Shown piece after piece: positions 8,888 through 16,413 of a DNA stretch of 64,000 bases. How positions within the stretch are numbered: the first letter of the stretch is position 1; the number at the start of each line of letters is the position of its first letter. The notes beneath the pieces are model-generated. The model was given only the letters and a program-made list of their open reading frames with translations, was not told where the DNA came from and searched no databases. The stretch is taken from positions 1 through 64,000 of the forward strand of contig JAEESN010000013.1 of the NCBI GenBank assembly GCA_016286365.1, in the 5' to 3' direction. A program made the position numbers and the translations under genes. The DNA is from Treponema sp. (GTDB lineage: Bacteria; Spirochaetota; Spirochaetia; Treponematales; Treponemataceae).

Positions 8888-9205
8888 ATGAGAAAATTAC
8901 AGAGATCAAACAATAGAGTAATTGCCGGAGTTTGCGGTGGTATTGCAAACTATTTCAAAGTAGATCCTACAATCATTCGTCTTGCATGGATTATCGGAAC
9001 TTTCATCTGGGGTGTTGGTGTTTTAGCTTACATTATTGCTGTTCTTGTTATGCCTCCTGCTGATATAACCGACGAAGATATTTCAAATCTTAAGAGTGCA
9101 AACATGAACGGGGACGAAAAGAAATCTTCTTCAAGGGGCTCTGGTTTCAAGGGAGAAAGCGGCCGTTCGGAAGAAGAATTCAACAGCTATTTTAATAAAG
9201 AGTAA
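8888..9205 (+). CDS. PspC-domain membrane protein
   Basis: A 105-residue protein with a PspC domain at residues 1-62: the N-terminal KLQRSNNRVIAGVCGGIA signature, YFKVDPTIIRLAW and one membrane helix. Phage-shock PspC proteins sense or buffer membrane damage. The C-terminal tail (65-105) is hydrophilic and rich in Ser, Gly and Glu. An AAGGAAGGG ribosome binding site lies before the ATG. It is the last gene of the PadR operon and is followed by a terminator. Confidence 0.85.
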   Translation: MRKLQRSNNRVIAGVCGGIANYFKVDPTIIRLAWIIGTFIWGVGVLAYIIAVLVMPPADITDEDISNLKSANMNGDEKKSSSRGSGFKGESGRSEEEFNSYFNKE

Positions 9206-9267
9206 ACTTAATTTAGGTTAATATATACTTAATTTAAGTAATAAAATTAACTAAATTTTACACTAAA

Positions 9268-9321
9268 AGCACAGAATATTAAGTAAAAAAATAAAAAAAC
9301 TTGATATTTTGTGCTTTTTTT
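9268..9321 (+). terminator. Rho-independent terminator of the padR operon
   Basis: A 17-bp stem with two G-T wobble positions (AGCACAGAATATTAAGT at 9268-9284 with 9299-9315), an A-rich loop, and a run of seven T. The next gene starts only 40 bp later. Confidence 0.85.
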
Positions 9322-9359
9322 ATGGTAATTTCTTTAACCTATGATACAATAGTAATACT

Positions 9360-12300
9360 ATGGTACAATTAAAAATAAGCAAAAAAACGCGAAATGTTTT
9401 AATTGCTCTGGCGGCGATTATACTACTTTTCGTGATCACGAGTCTTATTCCGGAAAAAGACTTTAGTGAAAAGTATGAAGGCGTTGATTTGTCTGTATCT
9501 GCAGTGCAGGGGGAAACCAGAAACTATTCACAGTATCTGGCTATTCATTCCGATTCTGCAAAGGTAACATCAAATGTAAAGGTTGATGTCCTAAGGTACG
9601 ATACGTCAAAATCAACTGGTGTAAGTCTTTATAAGAGCTATTATGGTAAGGATGCTGTTTTTACAGATGATGATTCTTCCATAACCTGGAATGTAGAAGT
9701 TCCTGCAGCAGGCTTTTATAATCTTGAATTTGAATATATTGCTACTCCATCAAGAAACGTAAACCTTGAACGCAGTATCTTAATCAACGGAGAAAGTCCT
9801 TTTAATGATGCGGAAAGTGTATTCTTCTCCAGATTATGGCAGGATGGCGGTCCTATTAAAACCGATAACAGGGGAAACTCTATACGCCCGGTTCAGAAGG
9901 AAACTTTTGCCTATCAGACTGCAAGGGTAAAAAGTCATCTTGGTTACGAAGTAGATCCATATCTTTTTTATTTTAACAAAGGAAACAATACAATAACCGT
10001 AAAGGCTCTGAATGAACCTATGGTTATAAGCAGAGTTACTCTTGCTGTTCCCGAAGTTTATAAAACTTACAAAGAATATCTTGCAGGTTTTTCTTCTAAA
10101 CCCGAAGACGAAACTAAGGATGAATATATAAAAGTGCAGGGTGAAGATTCTGTAGTAAGATCTGATCCTTCTTTGTTTGCACGCTATGATCACACATCTG
10201 CAACAACTCAGCCTTACAGCTTAAAAACTCAGGTGTTGAATTACGTAGGTTCCGATGCATGGAAAGATGCGGGACAGTGGATTGAATGGAATGTAGAAGT
10301 TCCTTCAGACGGATGGTATACACTTACCATTAAAGGAAGACAGTTATTCCAGCGCGGTTATGTTTCTTGCCGCTCTGTTTATATAGACGGAAAGATTCCT
10401 GTAGATTCATTAAAGGTTGTAAGATTCCCTTACAGTACAGACTGGGTTTTGAATACAGTTTCGGACGAAGAAGGAAATCCTTTGAATTTCTATTTTACAC
10501 AGGGAAGCCATACTATCCGTATAGAAGCAACCCTTGGCGAAATGGGAAACATAATCAGGGATTTACAGGACTGCATCTTTAGATTAAACAAAATCTACAG
10601 AACTATCCTTGTGCTCACAGGTACTGTTCCTGATCCAAACCGCGATTACGAAATTGACCGCGTATATCCAAACGAAGTAAACGGAATGCTCATGGAAAGT
10701 AAGCGCCTGTATGCCATAGTAGACCGCTTTGTAGAAATGACTGGTCAGAAGTCTAATCTTATTTCTCCGGCAGAAGCTCTTGCTATTCAGCTTGAACAGT
10801 TCTACGAAAGACCAGAAAAAATAACAAAGGCATTCCAGAACTTTAAAGATAACATTACATCTTTGGGTACTTCGCTTTTGACCATGCAGGAAACAAAACT
10901 AGACATAGATTACATCGCTTTACAAAGTTCAAATCAAAAGCTCAAAAAAGATAGTTCAAACTTCTTTAAAAATGCAAGGCACGAAATTGCTTCGTTCTTT
11001 ACTTCATTCTTTGTAGATACAACAAACTTTGGTAATGTTTACGACAAGGATGCTGAGCATACAATTCAGGTTTGGATAATTGCCGGTCGTGATCAGAGTG
11101 AACTTCTTAAGACAATCGTAGACGACAGCTTTACTCCTGAATACGGTGTTAATGTAAACTTAAAGCTTATTGCTGCAGAATCTCTTCTTAATGCAATCAT
11201 GGCAGGAAACGGTCCAGATGTTGTTGTTACTCTTTATAACAGTGCACCGGTTGATTATGCTCTTCGTAACGGTAACATCAACTTAAAACGCTTCCCTGAC
11301 TGCGATGAAGTATTAAAATGCTTTAAACCAAGTTCATACGAAGCATACCGTTACGACGGCGGACTTTATGCCCTTCCCGAAAAAGCAAACTTTAACCTTC
11401 TTTTCTATCGTAAAGATATTCTTGAACAGCTTGAGCTCGAAGTACCAAAAACCTGGGAAGATTTAATCAACATGCTTCCAACCCTCCAGGGAAACAATCT
11501 TAATGTTGGTATTCCTTATCCGAACATTGTGCTTCCTGATATGACTACCTTCTATTCTATGATTTATCAGCAGGGGGGAGCAATTTATAACGAAAAGGGT
11601 TCTAAATCTATTATAGACAGCGAACCTGGAATTAAGGCATTCAAGCTTTATACAAGTTTCTTTAATGATTACGGTCTTCCAACAATTTATGACTTTTTAA
11701 GCCGATTCCGTACCGGAGAAATGCCTATTGGTATTGCGCCTTATTCAACATATAACACACTTGCTGTTTCGGCTCCGGAAATCCGCGGGCTCTGGGACAT
11801 TTCTTATATGCTTGGAACAAAACAGGCAGACGGCTCAATCAACAGACTTTCCATGACAACTACAGAGTGTACTATGATGGTAAAAAAAGGAAAGGACCTT
11901 GATGATTATAATCTTCCAAATGCTAAAGAACTTATTGCAATGGCAATGAACGGAGAACCTCTCCCGGAAGCTGCCCCTACAGGAATAGATGCTTATGACT
12001 GGAAGGAAGTTCGAAAGAACGAAGTAAGAATTCAGGATGCATGGAAGTTTATGAAGTGGTGGCTTTCTACAGATATTCAGGTTCGTTTTGGACGTGAACA
12101 GGAAGCTATTATTGGTGCATCTGGACGTTATACAACTGCTAACGTAGAAGCCCTTAAACAGCTTCCATGGCGTACTGCAGAACTCAGGATTCTTTCTACA
12201 ACCTTTGATGAAACAATCGGTATTCCGGAAGTTCCGGGAAGTTATTATACTCCTCGTCACGTTGTAAATGCTGTTCGTAAAATCGTAAATGAACAGGAAG

Positions 12301-12392
12301 ATACACGCGAAACTCTTATTGATTATACACGTAAGATTAACGAAGAGCTTATTCGTAAACGACAGGAATTTAATCTGCCGCTTGATGAGTAG
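9360..12392 (+). CDS. Large membrane-anchored extracellular solute-binding protein with duplicated beta-sandwich domains
   Basis: A 1010-residue protein. One membrane segment (about 12-29) anchors it outside the cytoplasmic membrane. Two related beta-sandwich modules follow: around 100-230 and 270-400, each containing an ITWNVEVP/IEWNVEVP strand, an aromatic turn and a later ILINGE/VYIDGK strand, resembling carbohydrate-binding modules. After a helical linker (~430-560), residues ~575-1000 form a family-1 type sugar-binding protein fold (NGPDVVVTLY, then GLYALPEKANFNLLFYRKDI). It probably captures an oligosaccharide and passes it to the two permeases that follow. A TACAAT -10 box lies 9 bp before the ATG, with no ribosome binding site. 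It opens the uptake locus. Confidence 0.82.
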   Translation: MVQLKISKKTRNVLIALAAIILLFVITSLIPEKDFSEKYEGVDLSVSAVQGETRNYSQYLAIHSDSAKVTSNVKVDVLRYDTSKSTGVSLYKSYYGKDAVFTDDDSSITWNVEVPAAGFYNLEFEYIATPSRNVNLERSILINGESPFNDAESVFFSRLWQDGGPIKTDNRGNSIRPVQKETFAYQTARVKSHLGYEVDPYLFYFNKGNNTITVKALNEPMVISRVTLAVPEVYKTYKEYLAGFSSKPEDETKDEYIKVQGEDSVVRSDPSLFARYDHTSATTQPYSLKTQVLNYVGSDAWKDAGQWIEWNVEVPSDGWYTLTIKGRQLFQRGYVSCRSVYIDGKIPVDSLKVVRFPYSTDWVLNTVSDEEGNPLNFYFTQGSHTIRIEATLGEMGNIIRDLQDCIFRLNKIYRTILVLTGTVPDPNRDYEIDRVYPNEVNGMLMESKRLYAIVDRFVEMTGQKSNLISPAEALAIQLEQFYERPEKITKAFQNFKDNITSLGTSLLTMQETKLDIDYIALQSSNQKLKKDSSNFFKNARHEIASFFTSFFVDTTNFGNVYDKDAEHTIQVWIIAGRDQSELLKTIVDDSFTPEYGVNVNLKLIAAESLLNAIMAGNGPDVVVTLYNSAPVDYALRNGNINLKRFPDCDEVLKCFKPSSYEAYRYDGGLYALPEKANFNLLFYRKDILEQLELEVPKTWEDLINMLPTLQGNNLNVGIPYPNIVLPDMTTFYSMIYQQGGAIYNEKGSKSIIDSEPGIKAFKLYTSFFNDYGLPTIYDFLSRFRTGEMPIGIAPYSTYNTLAVSAPEIRGLWDISYMLGTKQADGSINRLSMTTTECTMMVKKGKDLDDYNLPNAKELIAMAMNGEPLPEAAPTGIDAYDWKEVRKNEVRIQDAWKFMKWWLSTDIQVRFGREQEAIIGASGRYTTANVEALKQLPWRTAELRILSTTFDETIGIPEVPGSYYTPRHVVNAVRKIVNEQEDTRETLIDYTRKINEELIRKRQEFNLPLDE

Positions 12393-12403
12393 AGGAGACT
12401 ATT

Positions 12404-13342
12404 ATGAGTGATTTATGGAAAAAATATTTTAATAAAAAGATTCTCTATCTTTCGGACACAATGCGAAGGGCTCGTAATTTAAGATTCTGCTATCTTTTCC
12501 TTTTGCCTTTTGCAGTTCTTTTTATAACATTTAACGTTCTTCCGGTTGTTACTTCTATCTGCTATAGTTTTACAAATTTTAACATTCTGGAAAAACCGGA
12601 TTTTATTGGAGTCAGAAACTACATCAACCTGTTCTTACAGGATGAAGTATTTCAGATTGCGGTAAAGAATACATTTTTAATTGCCCTGGTTATTGGACCT
12701 GTGGGCTATATCTTATCTTTCCTTCTGGCATGGCTTATCAACGAGCTTCCAAAATGGATAAGAACAATTGTTGTATTCATCTTCTATGCGCCTTCGATTG
12801 CAGGTAGTTCTTATTTAATCTTTAAGACTATCTTTAGTGATGACCGCTACGGTTGGGCAAACGCATGGCTCATAAAGCTTGGAATTACAACTCAGCCTAT
12901 TTTCTTCCTTACAGATCCACACAATGTTCTTAAGGTAATCATCCCTGTATGTTTATGGACATCTATGGGGGCTGGATTCCTTTCGTTTGTTGCAGGTCTT
13001 AAGGGAATTGATCAGTCTCAGTACGAGGCCGGATACATCGACGGAATCAGAAACAGATGGCAGGAACTTTGGTTCATCACATTGCCGAACATGAAGCCTA
13101 TGCTTTTATTCGGAGCTGTTATGTCAATCACTTCTGCATTCTCTGTATGCGATATTCCTCGAAACCTCGCAGGATATCCTTCTACCGACTATTGTGCAAG
13201 AACTATAGTTACGCATCTTTTTGACTACGCGTTTACAAGGTTCGAGATGGGTTATGCTTCGGCCATCGCAACGGTTTTGTTCCTTACGATGATTATCTGT
13301 AATAAGATTATTCAGTCATTCCTGAATAGAGTTGGACACTAA
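12404..13342 (+). CDS. Sugar ABC transporter permease (MalF/UgpA type)
   Basis: A 312-residue inner-membrane permease with six predicted helices. The cytoplasmic EAA loop is visible near residues 205-225 (EAGYIDGIRNRWQELWFITLPNMKP), which docks the ATPase. It sits 11 bp after the large solute-binding protein gene and 15 bp before a partner permease, so the three form one importer. No ATP-binding subunit is encoded in the locus; a shared MsmK/UgpC-type ATPase from elsewhere would be needed. Confidence 0.9.
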   Translation: MSDLWKKYFNKKILYLSDTMRRARNLRFCYLFLLPFAVLFITFNVLPVVTSICYSFTNFNILEKPDFIGVRNYINLFLQDEVFQIAVKNTFLIALVIGPVGYILSFLLAWLINELPKWIRTIVVFIFYAPSIAGSSYLIFKTIFSDDRYGWANAWLIKLGITTQPIFFLTDPHNVLKVIIPVCLWTSMGAGFLSFVAGLKGIDQSQYEAGYIDGIRNRWQELWFITLPNMKPMLLFGAVMSITSAFSVCDIPRNLAGYPSTDYCARTIVTHLFDYAFTRFEMGYASAIATVLFLTMIICNKIIQSFLNRVGH

Positions 13343-13357
13343 GGGGAGGCGCTGAAT

Positions 13358-14254
13358 ATGAGTAAGAAATTAAAATCAGGTGAAGTAAAACTTCATCACT
13401 ATAAATTCAGAAGAAAGCCTAACCGCTCCGTTGGTGGAGACGTAGGTATTTATATTGTACTCGCAATTGCTTCTATAATAATGTTCTTCCCGATTGTGTT
13501 TACCATTGCAAGTGCATTAAAACCTCTGGATGAAGCATTAAAGAATCCGCCGGATGTATTCCCAAGAAACCCGACAACTGATAACTTTATAGACTTATTT
13601 GTCTTTATGAGTCAGAGTTACATTCCGTTCTCCCGCTACTTATGGAATACGCTTTTTGTAACTCTTGCCGGAACCCTTGGCCATGTTGTTTTTGCTTCTA
13701 TGGCTGCGTACGTTCTTGCAAAGTATGATTTCCCTGGCGGAAGACTCTTCTTTAAAGTTGCAGTTGTTGCACTTATGTTCTCGGGTTATGTTACAGGCGT
13801 TCCAAACTACATCATCATGTGTAAGCTTGGATTTGTCGACACATACTGGGCTTTGATTCTTCCAGCCATAGGTGCACCGATCGGTATCTTCCTTATGAAG
13901 CAGTTTATGGAAAGCTTTCCTATGTCGGTCATAGAGGCGGCAAAGATAGACGGTGCAAAAGAAATCACTATTTTCTGGAAGCTTGTAATGCCTAACGTAA
14001 AACCTGCATGGCTTACAATCTCGGTATTCTCTATCAATGCTTTGTGGAATAACCCTCAGACTCAGTATATCTATACCGAAGCAAAAAAGATGCTCGTATA
14101 TGCATTAAACTCTATTCAGACAGGTAACCTTGTTGCACGACAGGGTATGGCAAACGCCGTAATGGTTGTTACTCTGTCTGTGCCAATTGTATTCTTCCTC
14201 TTCTCTCAGAGTCAGATTATGGAAACAATGGCTACTTCGGGACTTAAGGATTAA
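13358..14254 (+). CDS. Sugar ABC transporter permease (MalG/UgpE type)
   Basis: A 298-residue partner permease with about six membrane helices. The EAA loop appears near 190-215 (EAAKIDGAKEITIFWKLVMP). The Lys-rich N-terminus (1-25) is cytoplasmic. The gene follows its partner directly and is preceded by GGGGAGGCG. With the upstream gene it forms the first permease pair. MalG-type subunits of this class import mono- or oligosaccharides; the substrate is not readable from sequence. Confidence 0.9.
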   Translation: MSKKLKSGEVKLHHYKFRRKPNRSVGGDVGIYIVLAIASIIMFFPIVFTIASALKPLDEALKNPPDVFPRNPTTDNFIDLFVFMSQSYIPFSRYLWNTLFVTLAGTLGHVVFASMAAYVLAKYDFPGGRLFFKVAVVALMFSGYVTGVPNYIIMCKLGFVDTYWALILPAIGAPIGIFLMKQFMESFPMSVIEAAKIDGAKEITIFWKLVMPNVKPAWLTISVFSINALWNNPQTQYIYTEAKKMLVYALNSIQTGNLVARQGMANAVMVVTLSVPIVFFLFSQSQIMETMATSGLKD

Positions 14255-14265
14255 CGGTGGTGAGT

Positions 14266-15729
14266 ATGAAAAAATTATTATTTATAACATTACTTTTTTC
14301 TCTCTGTGCCGTTAGCTTTGCAAAGGGAGATACTTATATTTATGATCACTGGACAGAAGTAGAAAAGTCACCGGATGTTTACAGGGTTACGCATGTTCTT
14401 TATTCGGATGATTTGAATCTTGGTTCTTCATTAAAGAATCCTAATTCACTTTTTGCCTACGAAGATCTTCTTTATATTCTTGATTCTGACAACAACAGGA
14501 TTATTGAATTAAAATACACTCAGGATAAAAAGCTTGAACTTCAGCGTGTAATCGATCGTTTTAACGGAAACGGAAAAACTTCGCTTACTACTTTTAATAA
14601 ACCGAATGATTTATTTATCAACAAGGACGGAAGCTTCTTTATTGCCGACACAGAAAACGGACGTGTATTAAAGCTCGACAAAAATCTGAACTATCTTCTT
14701 GAGTTTGTAGAACCTGATGATCCTACATACGAAAAGGGTTCTGAGTTCAGACCGGAAAAGGTTGTAGCCGACGCAAAGGGCCGTGTTTATCTTCTTGCAA
14801 GAAACATAAACAAAGGTTTTTTAAAGTATGAATACGACGGAACCTTCCAGGGCTTTTATGGAGCAACAGATGTTATCTACAACTTCCTCGATATGATCTG
14901 GAAAAGACTTGCAACAAAGGCTCAGCGTGACCAGATGGAATCATTTGTTCCTACTGAATATTCAAACGCTTACATGGATAAAGATGGATTTATCTATGCG
15001 GTAACAAACAGCTTTGAAGAATGGGACTTAAAATCTGATGTTGCAAAACCAATCAGACGTCTTAATGCTCTTGGAAAAGATATCCTTGTAAAAAACGGTA
15101 ACTACTATCCGATTGGAGACTTAAACTGGGGTGACGCAGCCGGAATTAAAGGTCCTGCAAAATTTACAGACATCACTGTTTTTGATAACGACATTTATTG
15201 TACTATCGATAAAACTCATGGTCGTATCTTTGGATATAACAGTCAGGGTTATCTTCTTTTTGCCTTTGGTGGAAGGGGAAGCATAGACGGATTCTTTAAC
15301 TATCCTGTTTCAATTGAACACATTGGTAATGATCTTTTTGTTCTTGATAACATGAATGCTTCCATAACAGTGTTTACTCCGACAGAATATTGCGAACTCA
15401 TCTATAAAGCACTGGAACAGTATTCAGAAGGCGAATACGATGCTTCGGCTGTAACATGGGATAAGGTTCTTAAGATAAACGGAAACTATGACCTTGCTTA
15501 CATAGGTCTTGGTAAAGCTTATCTGAGGAATAATCAGTATAAACAGGCTATGGACTGCTTTAAGCTTAAAAGAGCAAGAAAGGATTATTCAAAAGCCTTC
15601 CAGTACTACCGCAAGGAATGGATAGAAGCACATCTGGGCTGGATATTCGCAATTATTGTTGCCCTGATTTTAATTCCATTTATTATCAGACGAATTAAAG
15701 CTATTAAGCGGGAGTTACAATCACTATGA
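14266..15729 (+). CDS. Exported NHL-repeat and TPR protein with C-terminal membrane anchor
   Basis: A 487-residue protein starting at ATG 14266, chosen over two in-frame GTG codons just upstream that overlap the ribosome binding region. A signal peptide (1-19) is followed by an NHL-type beta-propeller: repeats such as FNKPNDLFINKDGSFFIADTE recur through about residue 370. A TPR-like segment (about 375-445, YDLAYIGLGKAYLRNNQYKQAM) and a C-terminal membrane helix with a basic tail complete it. The propeller and TPR would face outside, perhaps as a scaffold for the uptake complex. Its conserved place between the permeases and the Yip1-like gene suggests a part in the same system. Confidence 0.77.
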   Translation: MKKLLFITLLFSLCAVSFAKGDTYIYDHWTEVEKSPDVYRVTHVLYSDDLNLGSSLKNPNSLFAYEDLLYILDSDNNRIIELKYTQDKKLELQRVIDRFNGNGKTSLTTFNKPNDLFINKDGSFFIADTENGRVLKLDKNLNYLLEFVEPDDPTYEKGSEFRPEKVVADAKGRVYLLARNINKGFLKYEYDGTFQGFYGATDVIYNFLDMIWKRLATKAQRDQMESFVPTEYSNAYMDKDGFIYAVTNSFEEWDLKSDVAKPIRRLNALGKDILVKNGNYYPIGDLNWGDAAGIKGPAKFTDITVFDNDIYCTIDKTHGRIFGYNSQGYLLFAFGGRGSIDGFFNYPVSIEHIGNDLFVLDNMNASITVFTPTEYCELIYKALEQYSEGEYDASAVTWDKVLKINGNYDLAYIGLGKAYLRNNQYKQAMDCFKLKRARKDYSKAFQYYRKEWIEAHLGWIFAIIVALILIPFIIRRIKAIKRELQSL

Positions 15730-16403
15730 GTTATATAACACGAGGACTTAAAAAATATACACAGAAAGAAACATATAAGCATTACTGGGAAACTCTCCGC
15801 TATGCTTTTTATGTCATGTTTCATCCTGTAGACGGATTCTGGGATTTGATTCATGCAAAAAGAGGTTCTTATGCAGCAGCAAATACAATTGTAATCCTTA
15901 CCCTGTTAACACATATCTGGCAGCTTCGTTTTTCGAGCTTCCTTGTAAATAATACAAACTGGGAAAAGGTTAATGTATTTATTGAACTTGCTACCATCCT
16001 GCTTCCGCTTGCAATTTTCTGTATCTGTAACTGGGGTGTAACAACTTTGTTCGACGGAAAAGGTAAGCTTGGAAACATCTATATGGGAACAGCCTATGCA
16101 TTAATGCCATATCCGCTGATTCAGATTCCATGTATTATCGCAAGTAATTTTGTTACTGTAGATGAAATTGCTTTCTACGATATATTTGTTGTCATTTCAC
16201 TTTTATGGTGTTCCATGCTGATTATTATGGCAATGATGATGATTCATCAGTACACGTTTAAAAAGACTATTCTGTTCATGATCATCACCATTTTTGGAAT
16301 GCTGATATTTATCTTTATCCTGCTTCTGTTCTTCAGTATGATTTCGCAGGGTGTTTCATATTTTATTTCCCTTGGCCGGGAAGTTATCTTCAGGTTGAAT
16401 TAG
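15726..16403 (+). CDS. Yip1-family membrane protein
   Basis: A 225-residue integral membrane protein of the Yip1 (DUF1282) type: an amphipathic N-terminus with FHPVDGFWDL, then about five membrane helices, with GYxxxPY-like features (GTAYALMPYPLIQIP near 130). It overlaps the preceding gene by 4 bp, so translation is coupled. Yip1 proteins in bacteria have no defined reaction. Here the gene is embedded in a carbohydrate-uptake locus, and a membrane scaffold role is a guess. Confidence 0.75.
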   Translation: MSYITRGLKKYTQKETYKHYWETLRYAFYVMFHPVDGFWDLIHAKRGSYAAANTIVILTLLTHIWQLRFSSFLVNNTNWEKVNVFIELATILLPLAIFCICNWGVTTLFDGKGKLGNIYMGTAYALMPYPLIQIPCIIASNFVTVDEIAFYDIFVVISLLWCSMLIIMAMMMIHQYTFKKTILFMIITIFGMLIFIFILLLFFSMISQGVSYFISLGREVIFRLN

Positions 16404-16413
16404 GGAGGTGAGT

